A DNA stretch of 8,001 nt, taken from NCBI GenBank assembly GCA_016296655.1, contig JAEDIW010000072.1:1-8001 (forward strand). The letters run 5' to 3'. This DNA comes from Treponema sp. Lineage in GTDB: Bacteria; Spirochaetota; Spirochaetia; Treponematales; Treponemataceae. Of the stretch, positions 1-5,272 are shown in pieces. A program made the position numbers and the translations under genes. Numbering within the stretch: position 1 is the stretch's first letter; every line of letters starts with the position of its first letter. The notes beneath the pieces are model-generated. The model was not told the origin of the DNA. It made no database searches and saw only the letters and a program-made list of their open reading frames with translations.

Positions 1-92
1 AAATAATTAATGAAGAAGTTACAATAAATGATGCAAAATACGAAGGTACCGTAAAAATTATTCGTATGTGGACACATTACGATAATTTGTAA
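1..92 (+). CDS. 3' end of an unidentified gene, probably an integron cassette gene
   Basis: An open frame enters from the left edge (first full codon at position 3) and gives 29 residues before tandem stops TAA TAA at 90-95. The visible C-terminus ends in KIIRMWTHYDNL and is mixed charged and hydrophobic, with no motif I recognise. Only the tail is present, so no function can be assigned. The stop lies 7 bases before the attC-like site at 100. Such close spacing is typical of integron gene cassettes, where the attC directly follows the cassette gene. The reading is supported by the open frame, the double stop and this context. A chance open frame of 29 codons cannot be excluded in AT-rich DNA. 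Confidence 0.5.
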   Translation, partial: IINEEVTINDAKYEGTVKIIRMWTHYDNL

Positions 93-99
93 TAAATTC

Positions 100-163
100 G
101 CCTAGCATAATTTTCAAAGCCGACACAGGCTCAAGGCCTGTGCGGTTTAACTCATTGTTATAT
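100..163 (+). other. attC: Integron attC recombination site (59-base element)
   Basis: The parts come in attC order. R'' is GCCTAGC (100-106). After an 8-base spacer comes L'' CAAAGCCG (115-122), then a central hairpin CACAGGC/GCCTGTG (124-130 with 136-142). L' is CGGTTTAA (143-150), then CTCATT, then R' GTTATAT (157-163), with the expected crossover between G157 and T158. L'' and L' pair (CCG/CGG extended by AAA/TTT across a G-T) with one unpaired base, A123, matching the extrahelical base that marks folded attC sites. The order, spacers and wording (TTCAAGCCGA, then GGCTTAACTCA, then GTTA) closely follow the aadA-type attC as I remember it. R'' has AGC where AAC is usual, so the outer pairing is degenerate. 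The hairpin could also stop transcription, but only three T follow it. Confidence 0.75.
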
Positions 164-208
164 GGATTGCCCGGTGGGCAACTTTTGTTAAAAGAAAAAA
201 AATCCATA
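161..208 (+). other. Three-stem leader structure upstream of the small cassette ORF
   Basis: TATGGATT (161-168) is the exact reverse complement of AATCCATA (201-208). Between them sit two small hairpins: GCCC/GGGC with loop GGT (169-179) and CTTTT/AAAAG with loop GTT (182-194). Together they form a three-way junction 37 bases before the ATG at 246. Alternatively TTGCCC/GGGCAA (167-181) followed by CTTTTGTT could act as a weak terminator. No known riboswitch class is recognised. Confidence 0.35.
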
Positions 209-245
209 CATATTTTCAAGATAATAAACATAAGGAGTTTTTTTT

Positions 246-522
246 ATGAGAGAAGAACATGAATTTCGATTAGAAGGTGGCTCCGAATTAACAACACTAG
301 GGGGCAACATGGTTTGTTTCCTATTGTTACTACAAAATGGTCGATTCAAATCATATGAATTGGAATAAAGTATCAACACCATCAAATAGAGCTAGTGTTT
401 TCGCTCGTTCTCAAAGATATTATAAATATTGGCCTTCTGAAGTGCTGAAGATGTCAGATGCAAATTTAAACAAAAATTCATTGGGACTTAAAAGTACACA
501 AATAAAGCAACTGGCATCGTAA
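246..522 (+). pseudogene. Small cassette ORF, frame-disrupted, unknown function
   Basis: Translation should begin at ATG 246, which has an AAGGAG Shine-Dalgarno (232-237) at 8-base spacing. That frame yields 40 residues (MREEHEFRLEGGSELTTLGG and on) and stops at 366-368. A second frame is open from 301 to its TAA at 520-522. Its only early ATG (337, 61 residues) has no ribosome binding site and overlaps the first ORF. The two frames join into one 91-residue protein if one G is removed from the G5 run at 300-304. The joined product is hydrophilic, with a basic, aromatic middle (FARSQRYYKYWPSEVL), no membrane segment, and no family I recognise. It may be a decayed gene, an assembly indel, or two genuine overlapping small genes. 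Confidence 0.45.
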
Positions 523-541
523 ATTTTAAAAAAGATGAATT

Positions 542-551
542 AATCACATAA
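542..551. repeat. Left copy of a 10-bp direct repeat flanking the toxin-antitoxin segment
   Basis: AATCACATAA occurs here, 20 bases after the stop of the small ORF, and again at 1262-1271 directly after the toxin stop codon. The similarity continues as TA here and CA there. The copies are 720 bases apart and enclose the terminator, promoter and both toxin-antitoxin genes. Confidence 0.5.
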
Positions 552-572
552 TACAAGTTTTATAGAGTTGTT

Positions 573-597
573 GGCACGGTTGAACCATGCCTTTTTC
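573..597 (+). terminator. Rho-independent terminator after the small ORF
   Basis: GGCACGGT (573-580) pairs with ACCATGCC (584-591) around the loop TGA, with one C/A mismatch in 8 positions. Five T follow (592-596), then CTATTTG. Stem and T-tract both suit an intrinsic terminator on +. It insulates the toxin-antitoxin promoter from upstream transcription. Confidence 0.7.
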
Positions 598-613
598 TAT
601 TTGTATTTTATAT

Positions 614-643
614 TTGACTATATAGTATATTATATATTATTAT
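614..643 (+). promoter_or_regulatory. Promoter and likely autoregulatory operator of the toxin-antitoxin operon
   Basis: A -35 box TTGACT (614-619) is followed after 18 bases by TATTAT (638-643), with other TATA-like hexamers nearby. The stretch 619-650 is almost entirely alternating TA and rich in short palindromes. Antitoxins of the Phd/YefM family commonly repress their own operon by binding such palindromes over the promoter; that role here is inferred. Confidence 0.55.
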
Positions 644-662
644 ATATATAAGAGGTGGCGCT

Positions 663-935
663 ATGTTAGTAGAAACAAGTCAGATGATGCCAATCACAAA
701 ACTTCAGAAATCATTAACTCAGACTGTAAGAAATGTTTCAGAAAACAAGGAAACTGTTTTTATTCTAAAGAATAATGCAATGGAAGCAGTTATGATTCCT
801 TTTGAAAAATACGAATATCTTTCTGTTCTTGAAGAAGTTTTCGAAAGGATGGAAATTGCAGAAACAGTAAAAAACAGAATGAAAAATTATGACGCTTCTA
901 AATCAGTAAGCTGGGATGCAATTCGGGAAGAATAA
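663..935 (+). CDS. Type II antitoxin, Phd/YefM family
   Basis: This 90-residue protein should neutralise the toxin encoded next to it and repress the shared promoter. Residues about 8-60 fit the Phd/YefM DNA-binding fold: an early PITKLQKSLTQTV segment, a central strand pair ETVFILKNNAMEAVMIP (residues 31-47), then a helix beginning FEKYEYLSVLEE. The charged C-terminal third (about 61-90) is the part that wraps the toxin in this family. Length is typical. ATG 663 is chosen because AGAGGTGG (651-658) lies just upstream; Met8 and Met9 have no such site. The stop (933-935) is 2 bases before the toxin ATG, so the pair is translationally coupled. Family assignment comes from residue pattern and gene order. 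Confidence 0.85.
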   Translation: MLVETSQMMPITKLQKSLTQTVRNVSENKETVFILKNNAMEAVMIPFEKYEYLSVLEEVFERMEIAETVKNRMKNYDASKSVSWDAIREE

Positions 936-937
936 TT

Positions 938-1261
938 ATGGAAGAAAAAAAGTATGAAATAAAACTTATTCCTGAAGCTGTTGAAGACTATAAGAAACTT
1001 GATGGAAGCGTGAAAAAAGATGTAAATAAAAAAATTGATAAACTTTCACAAAATCCATTGTGTGGACTTCCTTTAGGAAATAAAGGTAACGTAGATTTGA
1101 CAGGATTTTATAAGTTGTATGCCTGTGGAACTAGCATAAGAATTGTATATCGCCTTTTGACACCAGAAAAAATTGAGATTGTAGAAATCTGGGGTATTGG
1201 TAAACGAGAAAACTTACAGATATATAAAACTGTTGGTGAAAGAAAAGACGAATCAAAGTAA
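938..1261 (+). CDS. Type II toxin, RelE/ParE superfamily (RelE-like mRNA interferase)
   Basis: This 107-residue basic protein probably cleaves mRNA on the ribosome when its antitoxin is lost. It has the RelE layout: N-terminal strand YEIKLIPEAVEDYKKLD, a helical pair with conserved NPLCGLPLGNKG (39-50), then FYKLYACGTSIRIVYRL (57-73). This corresponds to the family's Y-R-x-R-I-V-Y strand with Arg68 and Arg72. It ends in a strand, EIVEIWGIGKREN (80-92), matching the usual I-x-I-x-x-I-G-H-R ending. The usual His is replaced by Lys89 in GIGKR. The start follows the antitoxin stop by 2 bases, with GGGAAG (925-930) as ribosome binding site inside the antitoxin gene. RelE-type mRNase is likelier than ParE gyrase poison, but sequence alone does not settle it. 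Confidence 0.82.
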   Translation: MEEKKYEIKLIPEAVEDYKKLDGSVKKDVNKKIDKLSQNPLCGLPLGNKGNVDLTGFYKLYACGTSIRIVYRLLTPEKIEIVEIWGIGKRENLQIYKTVGERKDESK

Positions 1262-1271
1262 AATCACATAA
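1262..1271. repeat. Right copy of the 10-bp direct repeat
   Basis: AATCACATAA directly abuts the toxin stop codon (1259-1261) and matches 542-551. It also lies at the point where the decapitated lipoprotein frame begins, so it may mark the junction of the segment carrying the toxin-antitoxin genes. Confidence 0.5.
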
Positions 1272-1665
1272 CATTGGTTTCCTGTACAACTACAGAAAGT
1301 ATAAAGAATGAAAAACCTGAAATAAAAAATGTTGATGGATTTTATATGTTTAAAAATAAAACAGAGAATTCTTCTGCTTTTTTTACAGGAAAATCTGTTT
1401 ATACAAAGTATAAAATTCCTGTTACATTATTTGAATCTGTGTATTATCCCGGGTATATAAACTTATTAGTTTGTGGAACAACAGATTCTGGCAATTCTGA
1501 AACAATTTTATATACTTCTTATGCTACTAATAGCAGAGAATATGAGTTTCCAATAAAAACTCATTGGAAAAATTTAAGAATATCAGTATAACGGCATTGA
1601 ATGGAACAATTCTTGAGCTATCAATTACAAATAAAAATGGAAATCTCTACCTTCGCACTCTCTAA
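1262..1665 (+). pseudogene. Lipoprotein gene remnant: signal peptide lost, then frameshifted
   Basis: The frame starts right after the toxin stop, in the same frame. It reads NHITLVSCTTTE: a lipobox (L-V-S-C) with serine/threonine-rich residues after the cysteine, but no start codon or hydrophobic core before it. The only upstream start, TTG 1274, has no ribosome binding site and falls inside the lipobox. The body (VDGFYMFKNKTENSSAFFTG and on) suggests a small secreted beta-rich domain of unknown function. The frame stops at 1589-1591. A second frame continues as KFKNISITALNGTILEL and ends ...NLYLRTL at TAA 1663-1665. One extra A in the A5 run at 1568-1572 would join them. Both defects point to a dead gene, though the indel could be an assembly error. 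Confidence 0.6.
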
Positions 1666-1705
1666 TGGTTAAATTCGTCGGACGCTAACAGTAAACCTTT
1701 ATTAG
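1662..1705. repeat. Imperfect inverted repeat at the junction between lipoprotein remnant and tRNA remnant
   Basis: CTAAT (1662-1666) pairs with ATTAG (1701-1705), and GGTT (1667-1670) pairs with AACC (1694-1697), leaving TTT (1698-1700) bulged. The arm overlaps the last codons of the lipoprotein remnant. No T-tract follows on either strand, so it is not an ordinary terminator. It fills the gap up to the broken tRNA. Confidence 0.35.
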
Positions 1706-1711
1706 TCTCTA

Positions 1712-1773
1712 GACTTGAACTTTGAACCAAAGGATTGTGAGTCCTCCGCGCTAACAAACTGAGCTAATGACCC
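1712..1773 (-). pseudogene. Truncated tRNA gene, anticodon CAC (tRNA-Val-like)
   Basis: Read on -, the piece starts GGGTCAT (acceptor 5' strand, 1773-1767), then TA and a D arm GCTC...GCGC. Next is an anticodon arm GAGGA/TCCTT with loop CTCACAA (anticodon CAC, valine), a variable loop TGGTT, and CAAAG TTCAAGTC, the 5' T stem and T loop. After about 1712 the sequence no longer fits: the T stem needs CTTTG but reads CTAGA, and no 3' strand complementary to GGGTCAT follows. No CCA is present. The D loop has TTTG where GG is nearly invariant, and the D stem has one T/C mismatch, consistent with decay. A promoter remains upstream. Confidence 0.65.
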
Positions 1774-1789
1774 GAATATTTGTGCCATG

Positions 1790-1818
1790 CTATAACAAAA
1801 AAAGAGATTCCTGGTCAA
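1790..1818 (-). promoter_or_regulatory. Promoter of the tRNA remnant
   Basis: On -, TTGACC (1818-1813) is separated by exactly 17 bases from TTATAG (1795-1790). The first tRNA base at 1773 lies 16 bases beyond the -10 box. Spacing and orientation fit a tRNA promoter, so the truncated tRNA may still be transcribed. Confidence 0.6.
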
Positions 1819-1831
1819 TGGTTTGAGCAAT

Positions 1832-1847
1832 GGGAGAAAAATCCCCC
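1832..1847 (-). terminator. glmS: Possible terminator hairpin after glmS
   Basis: On -, GGGGGA (1847-1842) pairs with TCTCCC (1837-1832) around a TTTT loop. The single G-T pair would be a mismatch on +, which favours the - strand. It lies about 36 bases past the glmS stop. No T-tract follows the stem, so termination would be weak or factor-assisted. Confidence 0.35.
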
Positions 1848-1882
1848 ATCACATTCTTGTACCTGCACCAGAATCTGCAAAT

Positions 1883-3727
1883 TTATTCTACAGTAACACT
1901 TTTAGCCAGGTTTCTTGGCTGATCAGGGTTATTACCGCGCAAAATCGAACAATAATAAGCAAAAAGCTGAGCAGGAATTACCGCAATAATCGAAGACAAA
2001 ACAGGACTTACTTCAGGCAAAATGAACTGTTCATCCGCTTTTCCTCTGAAAGAATCACTTTTATCCTGAGTTATAACAAAAGTTGATGCACCACGAGTTT
2101 TCACTTCAACAATATTCGAACCAATTTTATCATACAAATCTGGCTGTGTGGCAATAGCCACAACTAATGTTGAAGAATCAATCAAGGCAATAGGTCCATG
2201 TTTTAATTCCCCAGCATTAAATGCTTCAGAATGCATATAACTGACTTCTTTCAATTTTAATGCACTTTCAAGACATGAAGCACTGTCAAACAATCTTCCT
2301 ATATAAAAAATCTTATCTTTATTAAATTGTACTGACGCAAACTTCTGTATTACATTTTTATCTTTCAAAATTTCTTCAATTTTTCCTGGCAGATTCTGCA
2401 TTTCATCAAGCAATGACTCAAATTCATCTTTAGATAAAGTTTCTTTACATTGAGACAGCTTCAAAGCAATCAGATATAGACAGCAAAGCTGAGTTGTGTA
2501 AGCTTTTGTTGAAGCAACAGCAATTTCAGGTCCTGCCCAAGTATATATCACATTATCTGCCTCTCTTGAAATAGTTGAGCCAACGCAGTTTGTGATGGCA
2601 ATAATTTTTGCACCTTTTGACTTTGCCAAACGCATTGCAGCAAGAGTATCAGCAGTTTCTCCAGACTGGCTGATAGTAATAAAAATATCATTCTCTTTCA
2701 AAATAGGGTTACAATAACGGAATTCACTAGCCGTAACAACTTCAACAGGAATTCTTACAAGCCTCTCAATTGCATATTTAGCAACAACCCCAGCATGATA
2801 GGCTGTTCCACAGGCAGAAATCACTATCCTTTCTGCATTTTTCCATTCGCTGCCAAATTCAATTTCATCAAAAGAAATATCCACAGGTTTTCCACAAGAA
2901 TCCTTTACGATTCTAGGCCTCAAAGTATCTGTCAAAGCCTTGGGCTGTTCAAAAATTTCTTTCAGCATAAAATGTTCAAACCCATTTTTTTCTGCTGAAG
3001 AAATGTCCCATTCAACATGATAAGGCTCTTTATGAATCCTTTCGCCATCGGCATTAAATAAATCAATATGATCACTATACAAAACTGCCAGTTCTTTCTG
3101 ATCCATAAAATAAACATCACGAGTATATTCAAGCAAAGCAGGAATATCAGACGCAAGAAAATTTTCATTTTCTCCCAGACCTACAACCAGCGGACTTTCT
3201 TTTCTAGCTGCAACAATTCTGTCAGGAAAATCTTTACATTCAACTGCAAGAGCATACGAGCCTTCAAGTTTTGCCAAAGCCTGCCTTACAGCTTCAAAAA
3301 TATTACGGTTACTTTCATAAAAATAATTTATCAGATGTGCTATAACTTCTGTATCAGTCTGACTTTTAAAAACTATACCCTTAGCCTGCAGCCATTTTTT
3401 TAGTTCCATGTAATTTTCAATAATTCCATTATGAACAACGGCAATAGAACCAGAAACATTTGTATGCGGATGAGCATTTATATCACTTGGCTCTCCATGA
3501 GTTGCCCAGCGGGTATGACCAATCCCCATCGAACCCTTTATAACTTCCTTACAAATTCGTTCTTCAAGAACCTTTATAACGCCTTTTGCTTTTCTTACAA
3601 TAATATCTTCGCCATTAAAAACTGCAATGCCTGCAGAATCATAACCGCGATATTCCAACTTTTTTAACGCATTTATCAAAATAGGAGTTGCCTGTTTATA
3701 ACCTATATAACCTACGATTCCACACAT
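1883..3727 (-). CDS. glmS: Glutamine--fructose-6-phosphate aminotransferase (isomerizing)
   Basis: GlmS makes glucosamine-6-phosphate from fructose-6-phosphate and glutamine, the entry step to UDP-GlcNAc for peptidoglycan. At 614 residues it is full length (E. coli 609). The N-terminal glutaminase domain starts MCGIVGYIG with nucleophile Cys2, and has HTRWATHG (71-78), HNGIIEN (99-105) and SQTDTE (122-127). The linker carries EHFMLKEI (251-258). Two SIS domains follow: CGTAYHAG (306-313), SQSGETADT (353-361), STKAYTTQ (406-413), then ESALKLKEVSYMHSEAF (487-503), GELKHGP (506-512) and the invariant tail NLAKSVTVE (606-614). The start has AGAAGG (3739-3734) 6 bases upstream. It lies 22 bases after mnmE, so the two form an operon. 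That gap is too short for a glmS ribozyme. No missing catalytic residue was seen. Confidence 0.97.
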   Translation of the reverse strand: MCGIVGYIGYKQATPILINALKKLEYRGYDSAGIAVFNGEDIIVRKAKGVIKVLEERICKEVIKGSMGIGHTRWATHGEPSDINAHPHTNVSGSIAVVHNGIIENYMELKKWLQAKGIVFKSQTDTEVIAHLINYFYESNRNIFEAVRQALAKLEGSYALAVECKDFPDRIVAARKESPLVVGLGENENFLASDIPALLEYTRDVYFMDQKELAVLYSDHIDLFNADGERIHKEPYHVEWDISSAEKNGFEHFMLKEIFEQPKALTDTLRPRIVKDSCGKPVDISFDEIEFGSEWKNAERIVISACGTAYHAGVVAKYAIERLVRIPVEVVTASEFRYCNPILKENDIFITISQSGETADTLAAMRLAKSKGAKIIAITNCVGSTISREADNVIYTWAGPEIAVASTKAYTTQLCCLYLIALKLSQCKETLSKDEFESLLDEMQNLPGKIEEILKDKNVIQKFASVQFNKDKIFYIGRLFDSASCLESALKLKEVSYMHSEAFNAGELKHGPIALIDSSTLVVAIATQPDLYDKIGSNIVEVKTRGASTFVITQDKSDSFRGKADEQFILPEVSPVLSSIIAVIPAQLFAYYCSILRGNNPDQPRNLAKSVTVE

Positions 3728-3749
3728 AGTCGACCTTCTTTTTTATGAT

Positions 3750-5186
3750 TTATTTTCCTACACAAAAATTACTGAAAATTGTTTCCAATATATCATCAGG
3801 AGTAACCTCTCCTGTAACTTCCCCTAAAGCTTCAAGGCTGTCTTCCAAATCCTGAACTGCTGCATCCAAGGAATATTTTTCGTCAGCACTTTCCAAAGCA
3901 TGAACTACACATTCATAAGCCTCTTTTACAGATTTTGCCTGCCTAGCAGAACCAAGCCCAGCCTGTTCCCTTTCAGTTCCGCATGAATTCGTCAGCAGAT
4001 TTTTTACAGTTTTGGAAAGATTTTCTATTCCAAGTCCTGTTTTTGCGCTTATATACAGCTGATTTTTTAATTCACTCGATTTTTCTGCAATTTCTTTACT
4101 AAGGCAAGGCAGCTCATTTTCTGCAAGCCTGTCACATTTATTCCATACAAAAACGACAGGAACATCCTTAAATGCCAGAAATTCATCCAAATCAGCAGGC
4201 TCTACGTTTCCTGTAATAAATCCATCATTGGAGGCATCTGCTAAGTACAAAACCAAATCAGCTTCTCGTGAAATATCTCTTGTACGTTCAACACCTTTTT
4301 GCTCAATTATGTCAGAAGTTTTTCTAAGCCCCGCTGTATCAAACAAACGAGCAGGAACTCCATCAAAGCTTACCCAGCTTTCAATCCAGTCGCGGGTAGT
4401 TCCCTCAATGTCAGAAACAATAGCTCTATCTTCTTTTAATAAAGCATTAAACAAGCTGGATTTTCCAACATTCGTTTTTCCACACAAAACAACACGAGCT
4501 CCATCCTGATAAAGTTTTTCACTTTTCCAGGAAGAATAAAGAGCATAAAGCCTTTCCTTTGCCTGAACTAATTTCGTATGATCAAATGCATCTGCAATGG
4601 TTTCTTCATCTTCCGGATACTCGATACTCACTTCAATAGATGCAACAGTATCCATAATCAATTTTTTTATTTCTTCAATCTGTTCATAAACAGAACCAGC
4701 AAGCCTACCCGCAGCCCGTCCACAAGAAATTTTTGTTCTTCCGTCAATAATTTCCTTTACAGCTTCCGCTTTAGTCAAATCTGCTTTTCCATTTACATAG
4801 GCTCTGAAAGTATATTCTCCACGCTGAGCTTCTCTGAAACCATTTTCAAGCAACAGCGCATAAATCGAAGAAACAATTGCAGTGCCTCCATGACAGCTGA
4901 TTTCTGCCATATCTTCACCAGTAAAACTTTTTGGAGCTTTAAAAACGCTTACAAGAACTTCATCAACTTTTTTTGCTTTTCCATTTTCCTTCTCTGCAGG
5001 ATTTATAATCCAGCCATAGACAACCGTATTTCCGCCAGAAGCTAAAAGAGCCTTTGGCCTGGAAAATACACGGGAAATCAATTCTATACAACCTTTGCCA
5101 GATGTTCTGATAATGCCAAGCGCAGAAGGAGCTAGAGCTGTTGCAATCGCAGCAACAGGCTCCTCAGGAATATACGAATTTTTCAT
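3750..5186 (-). CDS. mnmE: tRNA uridine-5-carboxymethylaminomethyl modification GTPase MnmE (TrmE)
   Basis: With MnmG, MnmE modifies the wobble uridine (U34) of certain tRNAs in the cytoplasm, using methylene-tetrahydrofolate and GTP hydrolysis. The protein has 478 residues, slightly longer than the usual 450-460. The N-terminal folate-binding domain carries VAAIATALAPSALGIIRTSG (11-30). The central helical region is interrupted by a G domain: P-loop GKTNVGKS (236-243), GTTRD (262-266), DTAG (283-286), NKCD (349-352), SAKTG (380-384). It ends in FCVGK with the conserved cysteine at 475. The P-loop has Thr238 where proline is common (G-x-P-N-x-G-K-S). ATG 5186 gives the expected N-terminus; no Shine-Dalgarno precedes it. 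It is followed by glmS after 22 bases. Confidence 0.97.
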   Translation of the reverse strand: MKNSYIPEEPVAAIATALAPSALGIIRTSGKGCIELISRVFSRPKALLASGGNTVVYGWIINPAEKENGKAKKVDEVLVSVFKAPKSFTGEDMAEISCHGGTAIVSSIYALLLENGFREAQRGEYTFRAYVNGKADLTKAEAVKEIIDGRTKISCGRAAGRLAGSVYEQIEEIKKLIMDTVASIEVSIEYPEDEETIADAFDHTKLVQAKERLYALYSSWKSEKLYQDGARVVLCGKTNVGKSSLFNALLKEDRAIVSDIEGTTRDWIESWVSFDGVPARLFDTAGLRKTSDIIEQKGVERTRDISREADLVLYLADASNDGFITGNVEPADLDEFLAFKDVPVVFVWNKCDRLAENELPCLSKEIAEKSSELKNQLYISAKTGLGIENLSKTVKNLLTNSCGTEREQAGLGSARQAKSVKEAYECVVHALESADEKYSLDAAVQDLEDSLEALGEVTGEVTPDDILETIFSNFCVGK

Positions 5187-5193
5187 TATATAA

Positions 5194-5222
5194 AAATTAC
5201 ATGATTTTTTTTATAAGTTCAA
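5194..5222 (-). promoter_or_regulatory. mnmE: Possible promoter giving a near-leaderless mnmE mRNA
   Basis: On -, TTGAAC (5222-5217) lies 17 bases before TAATTT (5199-5194). Transcription would begin near 5187, next to the mnmE ATG (5186-5184). The 86-base gap (5187-5272) is otherwise AT-only filler with weak hairpins, such as ATTGTT TTAA AAGCAAT, and no convincing terminator for the upstream gene. The match is only moderate in such AT-rich DNA. Confidence 0.3.
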
Positions 5223-5272
5223 TTGCTTTTAAAACAATCATAAAAACTAAATTTTCTAAAAATTCCTGCTTA

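Noticed and set aside
188..385. 65-residue - strand ORF opposite the small cassette ORF
   Set aside because: Phenylalanine-run tail comes from the A-rich leader; no ribosome binding site, and it runs against the cassette direction.
541..600. A second attC site after the small ORF
   Set aside because: CATAAT could serve as R'', but the following hairpin lacks L''/L' arms and no GTT-type R' follows. A mismatched stem with a T5 tract is better explained as a terminator.
1662..1712. attC-like site around GCTAAC
   Set aside because: GCTAAC resembles an R'' core, but no L'' or L' partners or R' are found at suitable distances on either strand.
1715..1773. tRNA-His on the + strand (TTGTGAG loop)
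   Set aside because: The anticodon arm is nearly palindromic so + shows GTG, but the D arm, T loop (TTCAAGTC), T8/A9 and the promoter all fit only the - strand.
1823..2086. 87-residue + strand ORF opposite the glmS 3' end
   Set aside because: Complement of conserved glmS codons; no family features.
3728..3749. glmS ribozyme/riboswitch
   Set aside because: The gap between mnmE and glmS is 22 bases, far too short.
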